Shown: in pieces, positions 46,111-56,566 of the stretch
Numbering within the stretch: position 1 is the stretch's first letter
Layout: every line of letters starts with the position of its first letter
Source of the DNA: Adiantum capillus-veneris
Taxonomy: Eukaryota; Streptophyta; Polypodiopsida; Polypodiales; Pteridaceae
Length of the DNA: 64,000 nucleotides
NCBI GenBank assembly: GCA_014529385.2
Contig: CM043950.1
Location: 70,056,935-70,120,934 of the forward strand
Direction: 5' to 3'
Made by a program: the position numbers and the translations under genes
Notes under the pieces: generated by a model
What the model was told of the DNA's origin: nothing
Seen by the model: only the letters and a program-made list of their open reading frames with translations
Databases searched by the model: none

Positions 46111-47400
46111 CTACTGGAGTCGATGATGAGTTGCCCGATACTTCTCTATTCTTAGTCGAAACCATACCTGAATGGAGTGAGAAGATTGTGAACTTTCTAG
46201 TTAATGATTTTCCCCCCAAAGAGCTTCGTAAAGACATAGCTCGAAAACTGTTAAAAGAATGTGAACCTTATTCTCTCATTGCAGGAACTCTTTACAGGCT
46301 AGGGAAGGATGATATTCTTAGACGTTGTACCCGTGTGAGGATGAGTATTTATACATACTGCAAGAAGCCCACATGGGTATAGCCCTCAGACATTTCTCAG
46401 GGGAACTAACAGCTAGAAAGGTGTTGCAATCAGGCTATTGGTGGCCTACCTTATTCAAGGATGCATCACTTTTTGCAAAAGGATGTGATGAATGCCAACA
46501 TTACAAGATCACACAACGAAAGGATAGGATGCCCTTACATCCTGTTAAAGTGACTCAACCATTTGAAAAATGGGGTTTGGACTTTGTAGGCCCAATTAGT
46601 CCGGCAGCTCGTAGCACTCAATTTTGATATATTATCGTTGCCACTGACTATGTGACAAAGTGGGCGGAAGCCAGGGCGACAAGCAAGGCTGATGCGAGGT
46701 TAACTACAAAGTTTATCTTTGAGAACATTATTACAAGATTTGGTTGTCCCTTTGAGATTGTGAGTGACAATGGTACTCATTTTATAAATGGAGTAATAAA
46801 AGAACTCACTACCAACTTTATGATAGCTCACCATAAGTCCACACCTTATTATCCACAAGCAAATGGCTAAGCTTAGAGCACCAGCAAGACCTTAATCTCT
46901 ATCTTAACCAAATTGGTGGAAGCTCATCGCACAGAGTGGGATTTAAAGCTTACATCAGCTCTATGGGCTTATCGTACTGCGTACAAAGTTGCCATTAACT
47001 GCACACCATTCAAGATGGTGTATGGCCAAGAAGCGGTTATGCCATGGGAGTTTGTCGTTCCTAGTCTTCGAGTAGCTTCTCAAGAAGGTTGGGATGGTAA
47101 CCCCTTAGTTGAGTGATTATATATCCTTGAAAGGCTAGATGAAGAGAGGCAATTAGCTGTGCAAAATGCACTTGTGGAGAAAGATAGGAGGAAGAAATGG
47201 TTTGACCGTAATCTAAAGAACAAAGATATCAATGTTGGTGATAAAGTCCTTATGTATGGAGTGCGTAATGAAAAGAAAAAGTTGAAATATGCGGGAAAAA
47301 GTCCATATAGAGTATGTGAGATCACCCCACAAGGAATCATTCGTGTGGAGACTCTTGATGGAGTTGAAACCATTGGATTCCTCAATGGAAGAAAATTTAA
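46111..47400 (+). pseudogene. pol: E6 integrase
   Basis: HHCC zinc finger (AHMGIALRHFSGELTARKVL ... CDECQHYK), core with Asp in GLDFVGPI and VSDNGTHF, and the catalytic Glu region at QANG..S (where E7 has Gln and Glu, E6 has TAA and TAG). The C-terminal SH3-like part (GVRNEKKKLKYAGKSPYRV, ITPQGIIRVETLDG, 'FLNGRKFKRYYDP') passes without a stop into PR2. TGA codons at 46625-46627 and 47115-47117 match Arg codons in E7. Confidence 0.85.
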
Positions 47401-48005
47401 AAGATACTATGATCCTGTAAGCCAAGAGGAGCTACGTGCCATCCATACAAGAAAGGCAGCCAAGGCACAAATAGAATTGAAGAAGATACAAGCTCAAGCT
47501 GAGGCTAAGAAGCGACAACAACGCATAAGACAAAAACGAGAGGCTAACCTTGGAGTCACACAGGCATTCCACGTTGAAACCGATGAGGATTGGTTGGACT
47601 CTGACACACCTCTACGATACCCTATTGAGCTAAACAACACTTATGGAAAAAAGCTATATAACACCTTATTGGACACGGGTGCTAAATATAATCTGCTATC
47701 ATATGGGGTGTGGTGTCAGTTAGGGAAGCCACCTCTATCTGAGAGTATTATCCAATTCAAGGGTGTCAACAAGAAAAAAAATTCGGTTTTTGGAATCTGG
47801 CACACTTCTGTCAGTTATGACAATGGCGTTGTAGCTCAAGACTTTTTGATCATGCCTGTTGGAACTATGGAGGGTAATATAAATCTATGACGCACGTGGA
47901 TGATAGCCACCAAATGCACTATTGATTGGGGGATAGGGGGTGTCACAACACAGAAACCAACTCTTAGCCCTGCGACTCAAGCCATACTCCTTGAGATATT
48001 GCCTC
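47401..48005 (+). pseudogene. E6 second retropepsin-like domain (PR2), fused to integrase
   Basis: After the integrase C-terminus comes a Lys/Gln/Ala-rich, probably helical linker (about 47450-47550), then RYPIELNNTYGKKLYN, LLDTGAKYNLLSYG, 'VWCQLGKPPL', 'GVNKKKNSVFGIW', 'DFLIMPVGTMEGNINL', a TGA where E7 has Gly, 'RTWMIATKCTIDW'. The DTGA loop, the hydrophobic strand before L-G-R-x-W and the I-D-W end are the retropepsin/RVP_2 pattern. It is separate from PR1, which lies 4 kb upstream. E7 has the same domain. The proteolytic role is inferred. Confidence 0.7.
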
Positions 48006-48780
48006 TTAAGGAAATAAAACCCAAAACATTTCATGTCCAAGAGGTTGAACCATATGTCCCCATAGCCCAAGTCTCTAGAGCTTCAACTGATGTAGCTGAA
48101 ATAAAGCTTGAGACACACAAGAACCATCCCAATATAACAAAGGAAACATACAAGTGGGTCCCTAAATCTTCTTTAGTGATCATAACCAGTGCTAAAAGAC
48201 AAGAGCCTGGTAAGATACGTCCCATTCACCCCAAGAAATGTAAAGAAATGTTGCGTTGGATTCCTAAAAAACTATTGGAAGCCCAAAGCTACTATGAAAG
48301 AAATGATCAAATATGGGTGCCAAAACGTAAATTGTGCCCTTACTTGTCACCGGGCCCATGTGAGCTCAATTCTGTGGCTCCAAAACAAATTGAAGATCGC
48401 GGAAAGGAAAAAATCACGGAATGTTACACACCTCTCCCGAGCTAGTTTGGGTACCGAAGAAAGAACGATTTGTTCCCCCTAGCTCAGGAACAATGAAATC
48501 AAATGAAGCTTCTTGCTCTTCATGTAGTTCCTATACGGAAATAGAAGCTTCGACACAACCTCCACCTACCATTGTACATATCCATACAAGCAAGAAAGAG
48601 TTTGCAGCTCCCATGTTCACCACCTACCACAATGTTGCAAATATAATCATGGGAGAGTACCTTACCACCCTTGCAACTAGATGAAACGCATAGGGCGGTC
48701 AAAAACTATTGGTTAAAGCCTTCACCCATAACAACTTGGAACAATTGGTTTCAAAAGGTGACAACATCATTCCAAAAGGT
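48006..48780 (+). pseudogene. E6 W-V-P-K accessory region
   Basis: Continuation of the PR2 frame. Four W-V/I-P-K motifs: YKWVPKSSL, LRWIPKKLLEAQSYY, IWVPKRKLCPYL and (after a small frameshift near 48445) ELVWVPKKERFVPPSSG. Then come Ser/Pro-rich sequence and NYWLKPS..WNNWFQ. The same order occurs in E3 and E7. No known domain is recognised. It occupies the place of env-like or extra ORFs in some plant gypsy elements but shows no signal peptide or membrane segment. Confidence 0.6.
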
Positions 48781-49030
48781 ATGATCTACCAAAGGAAGGG
48801 GTGAGTGTTTGCTGTCATCCATCATTCACTTGCTTCCCTCTCAACCTTCCTCCCTGACCTCTTAATCTCCAATCTTAGGGAATGTATATATAAAGCCTTA
48901 TACTCACAAAAACAAGATAAAAAATAAAAGAGCAAGAGCCATAACACAAAATCATAAAAACACATTATGCACAAGAACATGACCCTTGTAATATTTGCAG
49001 TACAACCAACATCTATTTGCGTGTACAGAT

Positions 49031-49408
49031 ATGGCTAGTATGCTAAAGTCATCCACTCCTGCCTTGGGTGAGAGGTACCCTCGTTACTTTTCACAAATGT
49101 TTCACATGGTCTTTTCGGTGCTTGCATATGAATGGGATTTGGTAGGTACTCTAGCATGTGAGAGGAATTTTGAGGAGTTAGAATGGCTGATACGTCTCTT
49201 GACCACGACTGATCCATACTTAGTAGAGAGCGGTTCTCCCATTGCACAAGCCTACCCTTTTGACCAAGATGATTATAGGCGTCTAGCGATCTTCTTAGTA
49301 AACATGGGTACCTATGATGAAGGAGAAGATTTACATGACTACACGGATGGCACATATGGTCTCATGGATGATGACTTTGTTTATCTCGATGATGAGGAAG
49401 GGGTTTAG
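49031..49408 (+). CDS. E6 small acidic 3' ORF
   Basis: The frame is open from 48995, but both family copies share a common ATG (MASMLKSSTPALGERYPRYF here, MASTLESS... in E7), so I start at 49031, giving 125 residues. A helical, aromatic N-terminal part (YFSQMFHMVFSVLAYEWDL, 'FEELEWLIRLLTTTDPY') is followed by a strongly acidic C-terminus (TYGLMDDDFVYLDDEEG). GTGTACAG just before the ATG could be a 3' splice site for a subgenomic mRNA; that is speculative. It is intact in an otherwise wrecked element and conserved in E7. The function is unknown. Confidence 0.6.
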   Translation: MASMLKSSTPALGERYPRYFSQMFHMVFSVLAYEWDLVGTLACERNFEELEWLIRLLTTTDPYLVESGSPIAQAYPFDQDDYRRLAIFLVNMGTYDEGEDLHDYTDGTYGLMDDDFVYLDDEEGV

Positions 49409-50820
49409 CCTTAGGATTTCCCCCCAATCTCTATAATATCCTATTCCCTTGAATCTCTAGGGGGAGTGCAAATAATTAGGTTAGGGTTCCTTATGTTTTT
49501 TTGTTGTGTTCAATAAGTATTGGTACCTTTTCTCACTGATGTGCCTCCTAGAGGTATTTTTTGTGTTTCTTAGTTTGTACAGGAACGTGTTGCTGTGGTT
49601 AGAATTTGGACCTTCATGGAATCTTTCTATCGTTAACACTTCAAATCAAACGCGACCATCAACACAAACAAATGTTTCTTGTCCATTAGGATTGCCCCTT
49701 ATCTTTTTTGCATCCATGTTTGTCTGCTTTGATTGTGATTGGTAGCATAATATTCAGCGCATTTGCTTAGTACCAAACATTAAATTCAATGTAATTTTTT
49801 GTCATAATCACTTGTCTAGATTTAAAAATCAAGCAGTCTGACTAAGCTAGTTTGACCAAGTTAGGTGTTAGAGATCTTCTCTTAATACCATGGGGAATGC
49901 ATTACTAATAATCAATGGTTACTTAGGTTCTTAATCCGATTTAGGCAGCATTGTGTGAAATGTACTAGGGATTTCTAGTGGGCTTAGTCCCTATTGACCT
50001 TTAGCTTAAGTATTATAAAGGGAGTTTACTAGTGTGATGAGCCTGGGGAGGTGTAACAGTGTTATATGACCCCCCAAAAGTTACAAAATTAAAATGCTGA
50101 AAACGAATAAACAAAAACAAATCAAAGTGCCACAATGTAAAATATTAAGCTGGAAGAGAAATCTCAGCTTGATTTGGTACTTCACTCACATGTATCGCCT
50201 ATGGTACTAGAGTCCTAGAGGTTCCCAGTGTGGGCGCTTTTCCTTGAAAAGCAAAAAACCCAAGGCATACAAAATAAGCACACACATCAAAATTGAATCA
50301 CTCTGAAGAGACTTTGGGGGGTCAAAGAAAAGGTAATCAGTCAGGCGATGATTTCATGAGAAATTCCTTTTATCGTAGCTTAACTACAAGGTCTTCTAGG
50401 TATAGCCTCTAGTCAGCCCTCGAACATGAAATACTTGGCTCTCGCGATTAAACAACTTAATTGACCATAGAAAATTAAGAAGCTTACCCATGGTATTAAT
50501 AGTCGATCTTTAGTGCCTTTCGATCGTTAAATTAGCGACCCCAGACTTGTTTAATTTTTTACCTTTACAGCTGTTTATGCGTTTGATTATATTGCAATTT
50601 AATGTTTATTTGCTGACAAATGGTTTAAAATTCTGTTACCAATCAATTTGTCTGCCTAAAACTGCATATGATTTTTAATTGCTTATGAGAATGCAATTAT
50701 TGTGCCAATGTTCTTTGATTTTGCAGTGACTGAAGGAGGCTAAGGACATTCATCTGAAATGCTCTTCCACCTCAACGAACGAGCTTCAACTCAATAGCTT
50801 TTGAGGACAGAATCTACATC
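49409..50820 (+). other. E6 3' untranslated region
   Basis: 1.4 kb without a conserved ORF, collinear with E3 and E7. It contains GGTTCCCAGTGTGGGCGCTT (about 50220-50239) and 'gcttttccttgaaaagc', a small perfect-stem hairpin. Confidence 0.65.
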
Positions 50821-50833
50821 AGGAAGGGGGGCA
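50821..50833 (+). other. E6 polypurine tract
   Basis: AGGAAGGGGGGCA abuts the 3' LTR. The complement is present beside the LTRs of E3 (27784-27796) and E7 (56554-56566). Confidence 0.85.
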
Positions 50834-51468
<635 letters not shown>

Positions 51469-51473
51469 ATGCA

Positions 51474-53417
51474 CTTGAACCAATTTTAGAGAGAGTGGTT
51501 GATGGATTTGCAAAGAGTTTTGCAGGACATTTTGGCATTGATTCAGTGCTTTGGTTTATGGTCATTGATGGCAATTTGTATATGGTTTTGGCACTTGTTT
51601 ATGCATGATCACCCCGTTTGTGTACGCTAAGTGCAAATTACCACTGTATACACATTCTGGATTCGTTTTAGCATCTTGGATGCGGTTGATGGTTTGAGAG
51701 TTTGCATTGAGATTTTGCTAATTTTGCAAGGGAGACTCTGTCTAATTTTCCCTATATTGCTCACCATAGTTTTGGCTTGATTTCCATACACTTTTTTGAT
51801 GCATTTGCAGTCATTGGATTGAGACAGTGATTCCCTCTTATTGTTGTTAACTTTTCTCCCACATTCACAAGCATATGGTTGCTTTGGACACAGACAGGTG
51901 TTCACGTATCCCTCTCACAAGAGTGCATATGAGATGTATGCTCGTGTGGCTACGAGTTATAGGTAGTCAAGATTTGAGCTTTGGCATTGGTTGAGTTGTC
52001 CTCCCACTTGCTGTATAGGTTCCAAGCACTAGTTCCATGTATTTTTGGTAGTTGAGACTTGCATCAGTATGATGATTGCAGAGCATAGTTTAGCTACACT
52101 ACTACGAGATTAGAGAGGTGGCTTTGTATGCTAGTGACGGTGATATCACATTTACATCCAAATTGCCTCTTACTTTTATGTTTGATAGAGATGCCACTTG
52201 CTCTCGATGGCTGCTAGATGAGTACGGAGCGTTCCATGTCACATCATGTCATGAGTGGTTTAGCACTTTTGCTAGTGGGAACTTTGGTTGTAAGCATCTA
52301 AGTAATGGATCATCATATGACATAGAGGGTGCAAGAGATGTATGATTGTCATTACCCAGTGGTGCATCTTATATGCTACGACGTGTGTGTTATGTTCCTG
52401 AGATTGCACAGAGCTTGATCTCAATGAGATGCTTGAAAGACAATGGATGTCAGATACTTCTTAGAGAGAAGCTCTTCCAGATGCGTTGCGGTTTGCTAGT
52501 CATTTGGGTGAGGATCCCATAGTGGCTTGGTTGATCCTATGCATGTATCTGAGGTGCAAGATGGCATAGTCTCGATTACATTACAGTCAAGGAAGTGAGA
52601 GACACGACACTTATCTTCTACGTATGAGCTCTAGAATGTTGTGCATGACATGTCTACAGATATAGAGTTAGTGAGGCCATGCTCTAGCGAGACACAGTAG
52701 ATTGATCCTCTTAGGACAGAGATGCCTCCTACTACAAAGATGAGAAATATGGAGTTCTTTGACATGCTTATGCTAGAGGCTGATATGGTGATGCCAGGAC
52801 ATGTGGATACAATCCCTATGGACATGAGGGAGTGACGACTACCCCGGAATCAGGATTGACGCATCCATGCGTGACTAGTTTTAGTGGTGATGTAGTGAGC
52901 GTTGAGATACCTACTGCGGATAGATTGGCAGATGTCACTACACAGGACATTGATGCAATTGGCATGGATATGCTGGCACAAATTACACATTTTTCATTAG
53001 CATTTGGGACTCTCATGTACGAACTCTTAGTGTTGATACTTGATATAGCAGCTATAATGGGATCATTTGCGGTTGGAATTGTAATCGTGAGATGATTGAC
53101 AGTAGCATGATGCATCATGGAGTAGTGCCGTTCATTATAGGATACCTATAGATTGTCAGTCGTGCGATGAATGACACTAGCATGATGCATCATGAAATAG
53201 TGCAGGTCATTACTTGATACATGCAAGGTATGCATGCTGATTCTAACAAGGATATACGCTTTTGCACACTGTTAGATCTTATATGACGACATGCATTGAC
53301 TTTGAGAGAGCTAGTGGGTATAGGTTGAGACGATATTCCTCCCTATACCTCTTCTACATACTATTAGGTCCTATAGTAGTACCACTTATCGGCACATTCT
53401 CTTTTAAGTGGAAGATT
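51474..53417 (+). mobile_element. E5 (3' part): decayed copia internal region
   Basis: Resumes after the E6 target duplication. At about 52150-52460 it reads copia protease-like sequence (RWLLDEYGAFHVTSCHEWFS, then 'YVPEIAQSLISMRCLKDNGC'), where the DSG motif has become DEYG and TGA interrupts the frame. No RT or integrase is recognisable. Ends 'ttttaagtggaagat', probably the polypurine tract, before the LTR. Confidence 0.65.
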
Positions 53418-53600
53418 GTTGGGGTAAAGGCAGTGTGACTCTTACCCCAAAGGCGTGCAATTGTCCATCACTTGTACACGCCTTATTCTTTACTATATAG
53501 AAGAATAAGGAGATCTCTCTCATATATTGTGGTGAGTTGCTCCACCCACATCCTGTGTTCTCTTCGGCACACGCACCGCATTTGCTCACTCACACCAAGC
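53418..53600 (+). repeat. E5 3' LTR with successive palindromes
   Basis: Starts about TGTTGGGG (53419). TTGGGGTAA/TTACCCCAA forms a perfect 9-bp stem at 53421-53452, and AAGGCGTG/CACGCCTT an 8-bp stem at 53452-53486. Its end ('cacgcaccgcatttgctcactca') resembles the LTR end at 37150-37180. The right boundary is approximate. Confidence 0.55.
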
Positions 53601-54396
53601 TCATGAATCCTTCTTAGGTATACCTATGTGCGAGCTCTACTGCATATGTGTTCTCTCTATCATCATCAAGTGCAACCAAGCTACCACATAGCTCTTGAGG
53701 TTTCCCTTCTCCCTGAGTGTGGATGCACAGATGTGTGGCTACGAAGAGGGAAGAGTAGAGATAGATAGGAGAGGGAGTGGGTGGAACGACATTTGGTGAG
53801 TGTGTGCTTGGGTTCCTTATTACATGAAAATGAGAAAAAGAGATTTGAAGTTAGTGTAGCCCCATCACCATATCTTTGGCTCACATCCCTTCTACATTCA
53901 ACCTCTCTATTCATACTGCTCTCATGTTAATAATGTCTTCCACGATCTCCATCATCGTGTCGATCATGTCTACTCTGACCTAGGGGATCGACCATGGAAA
54001 GCTAATCGTACCAAGTAAGTGCAAGGGATGGGTGTTTTTTTAAAATCTTTTAAGTTAGGGTAGATCTCCAATAATTTCCCTTTTTGACTTATAAGTAGTG
54101 GGCTGGCATATAATTCCATTAAAGTGGGAGGGAAAAAGCAAAAGGAAAAGAGATAGAGATGTGTTGAAAAGAGAGAAACAAATCTACTTTCTATGAATTC
54201 TATCAATAGCATACATTGACATTGACATATATAGATAGAGAGTATTATAAATACATAAGAGTCAAACATTTTTGGCACGATTACAAAGAGAGTATGTCGT
54301 CCTAACTTTCGGAGCAGGTCTAATTAGCCAGAATCTGGCAATATGCTCTTCACATTTTTGAGGAGAAAAGAGGGAGGGAGGACACGTGTGGAGAAA
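53601..54396. other. Unrecognised DNA right of E5
   Basis: No supportable gene. 54236-54285 ('agagtattataaatacat...') is repeated at 54857-54905. Confidence 0.4.

Positions 54397-54446
<50 letters not shown>
54397..54446. repeat. (GA)n microsatellite
   Basis: About 50 bp of GA. Confidence 0.95.
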
Positions 54447-54450
<4 letters not shown>

Positions 54451-54469
54451 TGCAAGGGAGTAGATCTTT

Positions 54470-54700
54470 TTGCGTGGTGAGTGTCTCCGTCGCCTGCGCG
54501 GAGAGCGGTGCAGCGTGGAGCTTCCTGTCGATGGTGCAGATGGAAAGCCAAGCTTGGCAGGCGTGGTGAATGCAAGGCCTTTCTCTCTCTATCGCACACC
54601 TCGAGCCTGCGCAGAGAGGAATGCAGTGTGGAGCTTGCTGTCGACCGTGCAGATGGAAAGGCAGGCCTGCTGAATGCAAGGGCTCTCTCTCTATCGCATT
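54470..54700. repeat. Imperfect tandem duplication, about 120-bp unit
   Basis: Two units share 'gcctgcgc', 'ggagagcggtgcagcgtgga'-like sequence, 'gagcttgctgtcga', 'gtgcagatggaaag', 'gaatgcaagg' and 'ctctctctatcgca'. No coding evidence. Confidence 0.7.
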
Positions 54701-55319
54701 GTGGTGATCGCAGTAAGCCCACCTCTGTTGGCGAGAGCCGTGGTGAATGATCGGCCTGCTCTGTCGACTGCCAGCCGCAACCACATCCCTGTGCGTGAAC
54801 CGGGCAGGATTCAAAATGTTAGCGCCAAACGGAATCTAACTCATTAATTAATTAATGAGAGAGTATTATAAATACATAAGAGTCAAACATTTCTGGCACA
54901 ATTTTTGTAATCCTCATCTAATATTACTTAAACTCAACCATTGATATTACAAAACCTAGATCCTTTGTACATAAATCACCTCAAGTTTATCTATACTCAC
55001 AATGCCATCGAGGATTACTCAATGGGTACTTCTTGATTTTTGCCTTCTCTTATAATGTTAGCATTATTTGATACTTAGGGATGAGGAGAATCCCATGAAG
55101 GTACATTGACATAAAGTAATGTTTAAAAACACAAAAACGAGTTTTACCACACAACATATTTAGCCTCCTCTATCTAAACCGAGGCACAGAGAAGGAGAAA
55201 TCATTTTAAGCGAGTTTATATTTTGGAGTTTGAATTAAAGAAGCATAACATGTGCAAGTTGAAGTCAAATAATAGAAAGAAATTGTAAGCTTCGTTTTTT
55301 TTTGGGGGGGGGGGGGGGG
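54701..55319. other. AT-rich DNA, nothing recognised
   Basis: Apart from the 54857-54905 repeat and a 16-G run ending at 55319, I see no feature. Confidence 0.4.
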
Positions 55320-55812
55320 CTTCGTCACTATATGACACGGTTCTAGGCTAGAGGGGATCTAGGGCCCAAATTTGAGGGCGCGAGACGGCTTTAATCTCCG
55401 TTGTCGGATCACAAAGTGAACTAGGGGTGAACTGAAGGTGAACTAGGGGCGGATAAGCTAGGGGTGGGTGAACTGAGGGTTAACTAGGGGTGCCTAAACT
55501 AGGGTGTGATCATGTGTCATGCCAACATGGACATCGACGCGCGCTAGCGTGGTGGTAGAGCATTCGTGTGGTAATCGAGACGTTCCAGGTTCGACCCACA
55601 CCCCACGAGGCAGGTGAACTAGGGGTGATCTAGGGGGGTGAACTAGGAGTGAACTTGGGGCGCCATTTTTGCCCCGAGTTCACCCCCTAGTTCACCCCTA
55701 GTTCACCCCCAGTTCACTGCGTGATCCGATGGCCGAGATTAAAGCCGCCTCACGCCCCCAAATTTGGGCCCTAGATCCCCTCTGGCCTAGAACCGTGCCA
55801 TATAGTGACGAG
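55320..55812. mobile_element. Foldback/MITE-like element with about 125-bp terminal inverted repeats
   Basis: The left end (TTCGTCACTATATGACACGG onward) is the inverted repeat of the right end (…CCGTGCCATATAGTGACGAG) over about 125 bp with few mismatches. Both arms contain the GGGCCCAAATTT block and a block of GTGAACTAGGGGT-type repeats. A second internal hairpin (GTGAACTTGGGGC/GCCCCGAGTTCAC) lies at about 55650-55695. No transposase. The G run on the left and GGGGGG on the right hide the TSD. A non-autonomous DNA transposon is most likely. Confidence 0.75.
55541..55611 (+). other. tRNA-like module (A/B-box) inside the foldback element
   Basis: TAGCGTGGTGGTAGAGC resembles a tRNA D-arm/A box, and GGTTCGACCC, 43 bp on, is a consensus B box (T-arm). 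The spacing fits a tRNA or tRNA-derived SINE. The acceptor stem (GCGCGCT versus the CCACGAGGC side) does not pair well, so I do not call a functional tRNA gene. Confidence 0.45.
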
Positions 55813-55821
55813 GGGGGTGTG

Positions 55822-55823
<2 letters not shown>

Positions 55824-55888
<65 letters not shown>
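55824..55888. repeat. (GA)n microsatellite
   Basis: About 65 bp of GA directly after the foldback element. Confidence 0.95.
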
Positions 55889-55889
<1 letters not shown>

Positions 55890-55920
55890 ACCGGGTTCCT
55901 TCCAAAGGAAGGTATCCTTT

Positions 55921-56180
55921 TGTGCGCTCCTTGCCGCACTCTCGAAGCAAGGGCCTTGCCTAACACTGTGTGCAAGCCATAGACGGCTCCAAGCACACAA
56001 CTAGTTTAACTAGTAAGCTCAAAAGAGGGCAATGGTGTGTCACTCACCGCTCTATGCTCCTGCCGTGGAGGATTCCTTGCCGCGAAGAAGAAGGAAACGC
56101 CGCTACGTCGCGCTCAACCGCTTCATCGCCGTCGTGCCGCCGCAATGCTCGATCGCTCTCTCTCTCTCTCTCTCTCTCTC

Positions 56181-56242
<62 letters not shown>

Positions 56243-56553
56243 ACACACACAAGGAGGTGAAGAAGAAGAAGATGGAGATGGAGATGGAGCAAGAGCACTC
56301 TTCTATTGCACAAATGAGAGAATGAGTGAATTTTAGGTTTAGTTGGCTTTTATATAAGCTCACCCCATTCACACTTGGGCGCCCATGCTTAGCCAACTAA
56401 TCCCTTGAAAGTCCCAGTTAGAGTGCGCCTCTCATCGGCGATCACTCTTACCCTTTTCCTATTGGTTCGACAAGCCCCGTACCTGACTCTACCAAATACA
56501 TAATACACGTCCGTCGTAGGTGATGGGGTGTCCGTGAGCCGTGATGGTTAACA
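55921..56553 (-). repeat. E7 3' LTR
   Basis: About 633 bp, starting (minus strand) TGTTAACCATCACGG. It contains (TC)n(CA)n at 56156-56250. Its distal 40 bp are diverged from other family B LTRs, so that end is approximate. Confidence 0.85.
56156..56250. repeat. (TC)n(CA)n compound microsatellite in E7 LTR
   Basis: Complement of the (GT)n(GA)n array, in the same place as in E6. Confidence 0.95.
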
Positions 56554-56566
56554 TGCCCCCCTTCCT

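Noticed and set aside
54324-54814. 132- and 154-codon ORFs on the minus strand
   Set aside because: They span a GA microsatellite and a tandem duplication, and their overlapping frames look equally protein-like.
55541-55611. A functional tRNA gene
   Set aside because: A- and B-box-like sequences are present, but the acceptor stem does not pair well and it sits inside a foldback element.
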